Shown piece after piece: positions 11,458-23,833 of a stretch of DNA of 64,000 nucleotides. Position numbers and translations under genes: made by a program. The stretch is from Conoideocrella luteorostrata. Its lineage: Eukaryota > Ascomycota > Sordariomycetes > Hypocreales > Clavicipitaceae. The number at the start of each line of letters is the position of its first letter. Positions within the stretch are counted from its first letter, which is position 1. The notes under the pieces are model-generated. The model did no database searches and was not told the origin of the DNA. It saw only the letters and a list, made by a program, of their open reading frames with translations. The stretch is from the NCBI GenBank assembly GCA_032433595.1, contig JASWJB010000072.1:62001-126000 (forward strand), read 5' to 3'.

Positions 11458-13136
11458 ATGTACGCATCTGTAGTGGCTATAGTTTTAGCTGCGAGCGGCA
11501 GCCTTGCATTCATGCTGGATGCAAGAGAGACGCCCGATGCGGCATTGCGTAAGTTGTGCTCCCCATGTTGCTGGAGTGTCAGCTTGTCAATATAATTCGG
11601 CGCCATGATAAGAAAAAAGAGATGCGCATGTGTACAAAACGCCATGTACTGACCATGAGCAGCAAATACTGGGCTTCCGGATTTGAAAGACCCCTATAAA
11701 CTGGAAGCTTGGAGCATCGAGGATTGCTGCAAGCTCGAGAAAAACCACACCATGTGTTCCTTTCAAGACCCAAGCTATTGTTCCAATCGAACCGACATTA
11801 CTACAAGATCTCCTCGGCCAGGTCTATTCGATACCAATAAGGCTGATGATGCCTTCAAGGGAGGTCGGCTTGAAACCCGCAACATTACCGCCAGTTCTCA
11901 AACAGGTCAGTGACTTGGAAGCTGTATTCCACCATGGGTCGTAATTTTTGTACTATTACAGGCCGGGACATCGCAATTTATCCAATAACCACATGACTCG
12001 AATTATTAAACAAGGAATTTAAAATGTGAACTGATTTCACTCTTGCAGCCCCTAGATTGTACGCATACGATAAATTTGCAGCCTTTGCCAACGCAGCATA
12101 TTGTGAGGAAAACTTCGACGGAAACGCACCCAACAAAGTTTGTATCAACGACGAAAACAGCTGCCGGGTGCTCTTCGAGGATGCCGTTACGGTCATGGAG
12201 CTTAATGACAGACGCAGCATTGCGGGCAACGTTGCTGTTGATGAGAGATCCAGCAGAATCATCATAAGCTATAGAGGAACAGCATCGCCCTGGGATGTGC
12301 TGACGGACATCAGAGTCGCAAAGGTCCAGCCCAATCGCGAGTACTGTGGCGAAAATTGCCTAGTACACAGGGGCTTTTGGGACGCCTTTGTCACGACTCA
12401 GGGCAAAGTTATGGAGGGAGTGACGATGGCTTACCGCAAGATTCAGCAGTATCACAAAAATCCTACGCCCAGCTACAGCTTGCACGTCGTGGGCCATTCG
12501 CTGGGCGGAGCAGTTGCCACCCTGGCAGGCGTAGATCTCCGAAACCGAGGACTCATCACTGACATTATCACGTTCGGATCGCCAAGAGTCGGTAATACGT
12601 ATTTTTCCAAGTACGCCAGTCGCACAGGGCGTGGCATTATGAGACGCATTACAAGCAAACATGACATTGTGGCATCTCTGCCCCCAAGAATCTGGGACTT
12701 TAGACACACGTATCCGGAAATATGGTACGACAACGGATTTGATCAACCACAATTCCGATCTTGTCCAGACCTGGAGCCCCTCTTTACATTTCCCAGCTGC
12801 AGCGCCATGTTTTCTGTCGAGTTTTTTTCGGATCGGGTGAAGCAGCACAGCGATTATAGCAAGTTGAGTCAGCCCTGTCCAAAAGAACTTGGAGAGGCTG
12901 TCATTAGAGACCCTCCACAAGCTATTTCAAACAGAATCGATACGCCTCTACCCACATATCCGTTGGAATGCCGTCCCTCGTCATGCCCGCAAAACAGCCG
13001 ATGTTCGTTCCAGGTTATGGGAGATGAGTTTGAATGCCGCTGCGTTGTCCAGGTAGATGGAAGGGTTAGGGCGAATGGGCCTACCTTCCCAATTTACTGT
13101 GTGGAATTCGCAAACAGGGTTTATCCCTTCAATTGA
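11458..13136 (+). CDS. secreted class-3 lipase with C-terminal cysteine-rich tail
   Basis: Three exons (11458-11548, 11660-11905, 12049-13136; the second may begin at 11663) give about 474 aa. Introns start GTAAGT and GTCAGT. Residues 1-17 form a signal peptide, so the enzyme is probably secreted. The body is a Lipase_3 alpha/beta hydrolase that should cleave triacylglycerol esters. It has SYRGT before the active site, the nucleophile elbow GHSLGG with Ser263, FGSPRVGN, a likely catalytic Asp318 in KHDIV and a likely His379 in KQHSDY. The last 45 residues contain six cysteines with EGF-like spacing (CRPSSCPQNSRCSF then CRC and YC). Fungal lipases of this family usually end soon after the catalytic His, so the tail is unusual. 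Role as an extracellular or virulence-associated lipase is inferred. Confidence 0.88.
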
Positions 13137-15991
13137 TCTACATGGGTCCTGTCTGTTAATTGGGAAGAGAAAATGAGGTGGGGTGAGCTGCTTCATCAAA
13201 ACAGTTTAGGTTCCGGTAGGATGTGAAAATGCTAGTCAAATTCAGGCTAACCCGTGTCTCTTGCCTTGCTGTAAGACAGTTAATGCATAAGTCAAAACCT
13301 CGGCCATTAATCATGATGCTTTAAATAATTTGTTTTACCTTTTGCTATCTCTCCTTAATCCGAAGTTCTCTTGGAATGTCTGCTACCACCAGTGAGGTAA
13401 CAAACCTGGAGAGCGGCAATGTTCTGTGGAACAACAAGACAGAGTCTTTTATTCTTCTTTTATTCTTATATCTGGCATCGGTGTCCGCCCGGTCAAGTAG
13501 AGGACTAAATTGTTTTTTAAATGCATAACTGTTCTTTTGTGTCCTCTTTCTTCAACATGATTTGAGCACTTACATATTTAGTAGTTCACTGGTAGCTAGC
13601 TTCTTACGAGTTTAGCAGCCTTTATATTCCATAGTGAAATCTCTCTATTTCCGAGTTTCGAGCTCTTCCGTAGGTTCTACGCCCAGTTAGAGCGGCCTTT
13701 CCACCGCAGCTACTATAATTTGAGGCACCTTATTGCGAATGAAACTTCTCTTTCTCAACTTTCACACTAGTCCTATCTCTTCAAGCGTTGGGCACCGCAG
13801 CAGCTGCAAGTGCGAGCTGTAGGAACCGCAACCTGTTACTACATAATCCATGCGACTCTACAATATGACGGCACCTGATGAAAATGTCTGCCACGTATCA
13901 TTGACCTCCCGTCCAGTTAATAAACACAGGCATCCTTTGTGGGAGGCTACAAGCTTCATGTGGCGCTGCGCCTTGGCTTTTTCGTATCCATAGGTTATAA
14001 CATGCAGTCGTTACTTCGGAAACTATAAGCCGTCACCGCGGGCGTATCTCGGTTTCTGGTGCAGTATAGGCAGAGTGTTGAGTAACATCCCGCGGCCGAG
14101 ATTCCAGTTCGAGCGGTAGTCTGATCGCACAAAAATGCGTATTCCTGCTTTAGAAGTGAAAATTCCGATGGAGAAGCTCGCAGGCCACCGCATATTTCAA
14201 CTAACCTCTTTACATAACTAGCATCATACGTGGATAGCGTCCTCGGCGTGAGCGCAGTATTGGGTGTTGCGATCGAAAGCAAGGGTAATAAGCAGCCCCA
14301 CTAACAGTGTCGACGTCGATCCCCGTTGCACCCTAGCCGGTATTGAGTCAACGGCATGCACGAGCGGCATGGCACGGACGCTATGGGTTTGATCCGAACT
14401 AGGTCATGTTTCTTCATTCCACCATAGCTTCGCATCATTGGCGACGTGGAGGGGATACGATCCGGCTGAGTCTGTTTCATGAATTTTGGTACTCTCGACG
14501 CAGTCGCCGGCCGCGACATGCATAACAGATCGTTGCGGACTTGTACTTAGAGCGGTAGACTCTGCTATCACGACTTAATAAAATGAACTATCATCTTCTG
14601 ACGTCTCTAGGCTCGACTACTGTAAAGATCCTAAGTTTAAGGGCATTACCGCGTCATCATGAGTGAAGCCACCAGTACACCCATCCTTACATAGTGCAAT
14701 ATTGTCTCGCTAACTAATCCAAGCCTGTCGTTGAGTTCGGATCCGGAATATCGATTAGCACTCTGTACTACATTGCGGGAATTCGCGGAGGGTTTGATGC
14801 GAAAAGGTTAAATGCCGATTTGCATCCGCTGCTTGGCGCTCATAGAGGGCACGCAGCAGTTGTTCTAAGACGAGCCTCCCTCAAAGAGATTGAACAACAG
14901 CTGAAAGAAGCCAGCCGTCTTGGTTGATAGAAAGATCGAGGGAAACGCAACAAATGCTGCGGTCGGCTGATTAAAAACAGCGTTTCGCCCGATCTGGAAG
15001 TTATCCGCCGTGTTTTCCGAAACAAGTGACAACGTAAATTAGTCTGCGCGACTACCTTCCAGAAAAGACTTTGTTTTTCGCTTTGACATCATTCGTGGGG
15101 TTCTAGCGCATTTTAGTCCTCTTCTATTACTTCTAGCGTGGAAAGAAAAGCCCTTTTTCTACACATACGCAGGTAGCTCAGACCCACTTGCACAAAATCA
15201 GGAGGCGTGAGAGGCAACGAATTGACAATGGATGCGGCCAACAGTAACCCTGTTCTTTGATCTTTCTAGCACCTCCACCGGCTTTACCGTAATGAACGGG
15301 GGCTGCCAGGCACGGAACTCGTGTTGCACCCGCAAAACAGAGTTCTTGCATCCTGATCTCGGCGCTAAACCAACTAGCCGGCAATTTGATGCTCAGAAAA
15401 CTTGCGAGCGGCGCCCTAAGCCTTCCCGTCTTCTTGCCGCGACTTAAAACACCAGCGGCCCTTCCTAGCCTTTTCGGACTCAAAGTTGAGTCATTTCGTC
15501 TACGCTTTGATGAGGCCAGGCAAGTGAGAAGGATTGAGAATAGCAGCTTCAAACATGGATTGGGCTTCCAGTTCCGCATTATAGCAAGGGCTGGATATCG
15601 ACTGCTTGGCATTTAGATCGTCGATCTGAAAAACGAGAGCTAATTACTGCAGGGCTATGTGCCAAGTTCTATTACTAGGTTCTGCAGTCTTGTTCTAGCA
15701 AACAAGATTGTAGTAAATGAAAGGGCCAAGCTAAAACTTAGCGGCTTATCAGAAAACCTGGACATTGCTTCTTTTAGTTGAATCTTAGCTTCTCTGCTCC
15801 TGTTTCGGAAATATCGTGACTCTACACAGTAGCCGTGTATTCGGCCTCACATACAGTATAAATAGTTGCAGTGAACCTCCTTGGACAATCCAGATCTCAA
15901 GGACAAACGCCTATCGTCTTCGCAATTCAAGTTCTTACACTTCACAGCACACCCATCTTTACTCAGACTCTTTGTGACCCCAAATATCAAA
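13137..15991. other. intergenic, promoter of small secreted protein at its right end
   Basis: Nearly 2.9 kb show no supported gene. Frames on both strands around 15178-15616 overlap each other and have no recognisable features. The right end carries the TATA box and 5' leader of the gene at 15992. Confidence 0.5.
15857..15864 (+). promoter_or_regulatory. TATA box of small secreted protein gene
   Basis: TATAAATA lies 128 bp upstream of the start codon at 15992, leaving room for a leader of roughly 100 nt. A strong TATA box fits a gene that is induced under particular conditions, but that is inference. Confidence 0.5.
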
Positions 15992-16516
15992 ATGAAGACC
16001 TCTATTCTGCTCTCTGCTATTGCCGCGATTCAGCTTACGTCCGCAGGCGTTATAACGCCGACGAACGGCCCTACGCGGAAACCATGCGCGGTGGCTGCTT
16101 CGAAGCACTGTCAGCCATGCCAGCAGAGCTCTGTAGGTAGCCGCCTAGGAAAGAGACTACAGCTCCAATTTGTTGCTAATAATGTGATTGCTTTTTAGAC
16201 CTGCTGGCTCACTGCCAAGGATAATCCGGGTTTCCCAACAGGTGTTTGTCAGAGCGACATGAACACTCTTACCTGCTACAACGGCAAATGCGTTTTCTCG
16301 GACAGCGACAATGGATGCGGTACAATTGACGATGGTGATATTGACGCCCCAACCGCCCGCGATCCACCTGCTAATCAGCCTGAATTTAACGGGAATGCTG
16401 GGTCTTCCGGGGGTGATGTGTCTCAACTAGTCGACGGAATGGAAAGTGGTGGGTTGGCCGGTGATTGGCTCGGTGGGGAGAGTAACGAAGGCTCTTATTT
16501 CAAGGTTCGCGTCTGA
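15992..16516 (+). CDS. small cysteine-rich secreted protein, effector candidate
   Basis: Two exons (15992-16132 and 16199-16516) are joined in phase 0 across a 66-nt intron (GTAGGT...TTTTTAG), giving 152 aa. Residues 1-18 are a typical signal peptide ending TSA. The mature part holds eight cysteines (32, 40, 43, 49, 64, 73, 78, 87), suggesting four disulphides. It is followed by an acidic, Gly/Asp-rich tail of about 60 residues without cysteine. The start context is ATCAAAATGAAG, and a TATA box stands upstream. The size, cysteine content and lack of known domain match small secreted proteins that act outside the hypha. I do not recognise a named family. Confidence 0.8.
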
Positions 16517-17959
16517 GAGGTTGACGGATTTATTTAGTTTCGCGTAGTAGTATGCTGCCTATATAGTCATCAATAACTTTCCTCCGCCTGTATTTCACCA
16601 TTTATTAAATATATCAGAACAGATTGATGGCAACCATTGCCGAGAATGCGCCAATTAAGAGAGGCTACTTACTACGGCCATCAAGTATCTTCTCCGCCAT
16701 TCACCTTGAAAGAACGCTCGCCCAGTTTGAATATATCCCGTTTAACAGCTCGAAGCCCCTCAACGGCGCTGTTTGAACATCTATACTTGCTAAAAATTGG
16801 AGCGATGCGCAAACTTTAGAGGTTGCCGGCTTAATTTGAAGCACCAAGGCTCGACGACTGGCGACATCACACGCATGGATGTGCCAGTTAACCAACACGC
16901 TTCCACGTTTATGGCCCTAGACTGAGCAACGCCAAGTCGGAGGCAGGAGTTCTCCATAGTTAATGCCAGCTTCGAACCTTGTCAGTCCGCGCTGAGCTAG
17001 CTTTGTTAAGACGGGGGGCCAGTTGTCCTCGTCAGCAAGTGATTCCATGCCTTCTACGCGCCAACAAAATGGAGGAACACGTGGGCAAAAAATGAATAGG
17101 TATTTTAAAATAAAACGAAACTCTGACTTATATAGAGTATAGGCAAATGCATTATTATCAACTGCGAAGTGGCTCTGCCTGCTAGGTCAATAGTTTGTTA
17201 ACCCCAAGCCGGTGTTTAGTTTACAAGGCCAGCTCTCAATGACAAAGACCCAACCTCCTAGACATATTTACTCAATGTGTTGATAGAGCGACGATGTTGG
17301 AATTGCCACACGCCCGTCTTGTATTTGTGTATAAATCGTGCTCGTTATTTACTATTCCTCCTTCGATGCAGTGCAGAGAGAAACACAATAGTCGCATTTG
17401 CATGGATATAATAAGTAGACGTAGTCCATGAAGAGAAACGACGCTGTTACGGCTACAAGTATAGATGCTGGCAGGGGATTAGCCGCTTCATGTCGAGGAA
17501 TATGGCGGGGAGCCGAGACGCCCTTGTTTTTCCGGTTTATACGTGTTGAGATCAAATGCGCGTGAAGGTTGAGTAAGACGCACAGAGGCAAACGACCATA
17601 ACGAAAGTTTTATGTACGAACACGGATTGATAGACTGGGAATTCCATGTGGACAAAGTCCCTCTATACAGAGGTCCCAAAAACAGAATCAACTATAAAGC
17701 TTTCAAGGACATATCCTTGCCAACCCCTGTCTAGATCAAAACCAATCCACCAAGCCGTCGCTCTGGTATAGTAGGCATACTCACAAACTCCATATAACCA
17801 AAGCGCGAGGTTCATGTTCGCTGTTATATATGTGTAGTGATTAAGCAGACTGATCACGCCTCCTCTGCCCGGCGACACCCGGCCATCCGCAACCGGTAAT
17901 CATGACATCATCTTGCTCATAAGCCAGACTCTTCTGAATCGAGCATCTAGCGCTTTGTT
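16517..17959. other. intergenic
   Basis: About 1.4 kb show only short frames and no repeats. On the minus strand the right part may contain further, unrecognisable decay products of the reductase described next. Confidence 0.4.
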
Positions 17960-18202
17960 CAAGCATCCTTCTCGAGATCGGTCGCATGATCCGTGACATA
18001 GCCAGCGTATCCTTGAGCTCCAATTAAACCAATGCAAGCGTGGATATCGTTCGAGGCCTTCTTCTTTTCGAGCGGCGGGTTAAACTTCGTTGTAGTGGCA
18101 TAACGCCATCGTTGCTGACCAATTGGCTTCTGCATAAGAGATATAGTCGAGTAGCCGCGTACCTGCTAAGCGCTCTGACGGTTGAAAAATTTGGCTAGCA
18201 GC
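17960..18202 (-). pseudogene. decayed N-terminus of the ArgC-like reductase half of ARG5,6
   Basis: Directly beyond the TAG stop of the kinase gene (18205-18203) the same frame stays open for over 40 more codons (beginning AASQIFQPSERLAGTRLL). It then reaches a second stop after CHYNEV. Shifting frame there gives a segment KFNPPLEKKKASND and then GLIGAQGYAGY. The latter matches the Rossmann nucleotide-binding motif GLIGARGYTG at the start of fungal N-acetyl-gamma-glutamyl-phosphate reductase. A further stop follows at about 17961-17959. No other reductase motif is seen downstream, so most of the domain is deleted or unrecognisable. Confidence 0.65.
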
Positions 18203-19873
<1,671 letters not shown>

Positions 19874-20671
19874 GATTTCGGGGGCCGCTTCAACCAATTG
19901 ACTCGGTGGTCGATTGGATGGTGATGTTGAAGGAGGATGGAGAGTCTGACCTTTCCGATCGCGGCGGTGACTCGGTCTTCCAGTTTACGGAGTATGATGT
20001 TCTCCAATGGGGAGAGGGTGCAGTAACGTGTCCAAGCACATGACCACAGGCCCCGCTTCAGGATGGCCTAGCGACGGAGCTCAACCATGGAGGTCTAAAC
20101 TAACTTAATACTCCGTATAATATCAAAACTAAACATCGCGAGCAGATAGAATTTTAGAGCGTAGTCTCAATAAAATTCGCAGCACAAAACCTGTAGAGGT
20201 ATACGGAATACTCATCTTCGACACTCTAGAGCTGAAAGGAAATATAATATGGTATAAAATGGCAAATTCGTGCTGCGACCCCTCTTACAGGGTAGGCGGC
20301 TTTTCAACGGGCTCGTCGTGCCAGCACCTCCGTGTGTCAAATCCAGGGGTTCAAAGATGCCTGGAACTTGCCGAGGTCCCACCCTGGCCATTGCTCCCAC
20401 CAGCCACCACCTGTTCTCTATTTCTGCGGGCGACTCACCACGAAGCACGAACAAGCTCCACCAACAACCAAGACCTTATTTGCCATTACCAATCTTTCTG
20501 TCACGCCGCTCGTTTCTGTGCTTCGGTGCCTGCAAACATCGCTGCTTCATATCCAGCATCCAATTGTGAACCCTGGCGGACTAGGTCCCTCGAGATGACT
20601 TGAAAGACCGTTTCAGCTCCTCCCAAGACTCATCATCGCGACGAGAGGCAGCCTCCCGTCCCCATACCACG
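19874..20671. other. divergent promoter region of kinase and GUP1
   Basis: Eight hundred bases lie between two divergent genes. An ACTCCGTA motif occurs at about 20109, and a GGTATAAAATGG TATA-like element at about 20250-20261 could serve the GUP1 gene. No coding frame is supported. Confidence 0.45.
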
Positions 20672-22732
20672 ATGGGTGTATCCTCTTTCTTCCGCAAAGT
20701 CTATGACCTCGACACGCTCGACACTCGTTTTCTGACGACTTCTTCTACTCCTTATCGTACTGTGATTGATGCGCGAAGCGACCCCGATGCTGTAAAGGAG
20801 GCGGCAGACAAGGCGCGAGCTCGTGCGCCGCCGCCGAAATGGCACACACCTGAGTATATTTTGTACAGTTTAGTGGTCGCATGGGCGGTACCGTCCATGA
20901 TTTGGGTGGCATATAATGTTTCAAAACGTATGTGTTGTTAATTGGCTAACCCTACTTCTGCCCGGCGTAATGTTGTCGGTCGGTGCGAACATTCTAACGA
21001 AAATGCTGATCCCAGCTTCCGATCCGCGATACCATAAATTCGAGCACTTACTGTCCGACGGCTGGATTCCTGGCCGCAAAGTCGATATTTCTGATAACCA
21101 GTACCATAGTTTCCGCGGAAACCTGCCGTATATGGCAACCCTATTACTTTTCCATCCATTGCTGCGAAAAGGCTGGAACTCAGTCTACAAACCCGACAAC
21201 AAGAAAGACTCGAAAGGCTCTTCGCGATTGGAGCAGCGAGCCTCGTTCGATTTTATCTTTGCCATCTTTTTTTTGATAATTCTACATGGCATCTCCGCGT
21301 TCAAAGTTTTGTCGATCCTCTTCATCAATTTTCAGATTGGGAGAAAGCTGCCACGGAAATATGTGCCCGTCGCCACTTGGGTGTTTACCATTTCGACCCT
21401 GTTTGCCAATGAGCTTTGTGACGGATACCATCTGCGCAATGTGGCAGGTCACATTTCACCACCTGTTAAAGTCAAGGCGTCTGGGGATCTGACGGACTCT
21501 CCATTAATGCTGACGGGCGCGTGGTTGGATAGCTTTGGAGGTATCGTGCCAAGGTGGGAGGTACTTTTTAACATTACCATTTTGCGGTTGATTAGTTACA
21601 ACATGGACTACTACTGGAGCATTGATAAGAAGAGCGCAAATTCGCTGGAGGTAGGTTTATGATGAGCCAATTGCTGGCACACATTCCCGCTAATGCACCC
21701 AAGAAGAAGCAATTGGACCCGGCGAACCTGTCCGAGCGAGACCGCGTCGCGATATCCGCCAACCCTAGCGAGTATTCTTTCCGCAACTATGTCGCCTATA
21801 CTATTTATGCACCGTTGTATTTGACAGGACCTATTCTCACTTTCAACGACTACATTTCCCAGCTGAAATTCAAGGCAGCTAGCACTGAGCGATCCCGTAC
21901 AATTCGCTACGGCATTCGATTCGTACTCGTTCTGCTGGCTATGGAGCTCATCTTGCACTACGACTATGTCTGTGCCATTAGCATGGCGAGTCCTGTCTGG
22001 GGAGACTACTCTGCTTCCCAAATCAGCTTGCTATCGTACTTTAACCTCCATATAATTTGGTTGAAGTTGCTGCTACCTTGGCGGCTTTTCCGACTTTGGG
22101 CCCTCATCGATGGAATTGACCCCCCAGAGAACATGGTTCGATGTGTAAGCAACAACTACAGCACTCAACTGTTCTGGCGAGCCTGGCACCGTTCCTACAA
22201 CCGATGGCTCGTTCGATATTTGTTTGTCCCTCTGGGAGGCTCATCATTCGGTAACTGGGTGGCGGCCGTTCGATCAATCATGACATATGTGGCCGTATTC
22301 ACGTTTGTGGCAATGTGGCATGATATCCAGCTGCGTCTACTTATCTGGGGCTGGTTAATTGTACTGTTCATGGTCCCTGAATGGACTGCGGCATATTTCT
22401 TCCCAAAGAGAAATTGGGAGGGCCGACCCACGGAGTATCGCTTGCTATGCTGCGTGGGTGCCGTGGCGAATGTGCTCATGATGATGGCGGCAAACTTGGT
22501 AGGGTTTGCAGTCGGACTCGACGGACTGCAGAGCATAATCGCAGGTATTTTGCATGATTGGTCGGGTGAGTATCACTTTTGACGCTGGGTATCCCGAGAA
22601 TTGGTGCTAACCGAAGGCTTCTTAGGATTTATTTTCATGATTGTGGCATGTATATGTCTATTCTGTGGCATTCAACTCATGTTTGAGATACGGGAAGCGG
22701 AGCGGCGCAGGGGATCGACGCTTAAATGCTAA
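20672..22732 (+). CDS. GUP1: MBOAT-family membrane O-acyltransferase GUP1
   Basis: Four exons (20672-20927, 21016-21650, 21704-22565, 22626-22732) give 619 aa across introns of 88, 53 and 60 nt. GUP1 proteins are ER acyltransferases that remodel the lipid of GPI anchors and affect glycerol uptake, membrane order and morphology. Family marks are the N-terminal SLDTLDTR-type segment (here DLDTLDTRF), GWIPGRKVD, the exon-2/3 junction reading LEKKQLDPANLSERDRV, and the MBOAT core with RAWHRSYNRW (His374). A second conserved His lies in FVAMWHD (His418). About ten hydrophobic segments are visible. All junctions keep frame and restore family sequence, so the model is firm. It lies convergent to the FAR-17a gene with 185 bp between. 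Confidence 0.93.
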
Positions 22733-22917
22733 GCTGCACCAAAGCTTGCGCAAGCTGTTCTGTAATTCATGGCTATTAATGATTAATATTTGAAGTTTGA
22801 AGCCAAGCGTCGTAACTTTGCAATCACTGGCACTCTTTCCATCAATTCTGGTGACCTCAACTTCCCTACCACCGCAATATCCACGTAACGCGACACGATC
22901 TCGTACGGGACGGGTAT

Positions 22918-23833
22918 TTAGGTACCAACCTTATTCCCAATAGTATTCATCTCTACATCCGTCCTTGCAGGCTGCTTCGCGAATTTGCCCTCCATCCCCA
23001 ACTTCACCTCGGTGATCCACCTCCTCAGCCAAATCAAGCCGTAGACCACCAAGAAAATGACGACAATTCCTACCGCGATTCCCACCACATACGCAGCCAC
23101 ATAGCCCCTCCCACCGACTCTGTCGTGATCCAAGAAGCTATACGTGTACCAGCCCTGGGTCGCCAACGTAATGAACGCCACAGCCAAGTACCCCAACAGT
23201 ATAACAATCAGCCACAGAAGATGGATCCAAGGCGGAGGATCCGCCCTCGCGAAAACCAGCTCGAACAGCGCAAAGGCCGAGTTCAGTCCGTGCTGAGACA
23301 CGTTGTGCCAGGCGTCGAACTCGAGCTCGAACCACGGGGATTCATACAGCACACCCCAGTACACAATGGTGACTAAAAACGGAAGTGTCACGATGGTCGT
23401 GTAGAATAGAGAGTGAAGCGCCTGCAGCGGTCGCGGGAAGCTATCGAGGAGGGGACGTCCTCGAACAGCATAGGAGCATGTGTGGACGGACGCGACGAGG
23501 AAGTAGAAGCCGAGACCCCAGAAGGTTATGACGGTGAAGAAGGAGAATGAGCGGCGGACGGATTCGCAGGCGCCGAGGTCGGGGTTGGCGCATGTATAGC
23601 CGATGATGAAGAAGAGGGTGACGAAGATGTAGAGAGACTGGCCGGGACGGGTTTCATTAGCGATTCGTTCGTGATTTTGTACTATTTCATTGTGGTGAAA
23701 GTGTTAACGCTGAACATACTATCAAGGCGCGACACGCAAAGAGTATCCAGGGCGGGAGCAGCCACGATGTCTCGAACCGGTGAGACGGGTCCCAGAGGTC
23801 GGTGCCAAAGGAGAAGACGCCTTTGGAGGCCAT
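22918..23833 (-). CDS. FAR-17a/AIG1-like multi-span membrane protein
   Basis: Two exons (23833-23720 and 23637-22918) are joined in phase 0 across an 82-nt intron (GTATGT...GGCCAG), giving 277 aa. The N-terminus reads MASKGVFSFGTDLWDPSHRF, followed by ETSWLLPPW, which is typical of fungal FAR-17a family proteins. About six hydrophobic segments follow (for example around SLYIFVTLFFIIGYT and PFLVTIVYWGVLY), and a cytosolic, charged tail of about 35 residues ends the protein. Animal relatives (AIG1/ADTRP) hydrolyse fatty-acid esters of hydroxy fatty acids through conserved Thr and His; the fungal role is unproven. The WHNVSQHG segment carries a conserved His candidate. Confidence 0.88.

Noticed and set aside
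15178..15616. Frames of 144 (minus) and 76 (plus) codons that overlap
   Set aside because: They have no domain, no conserved-looking segments and Arg/Ser-rich composition typical of chance frames in GC-balanced DNA.
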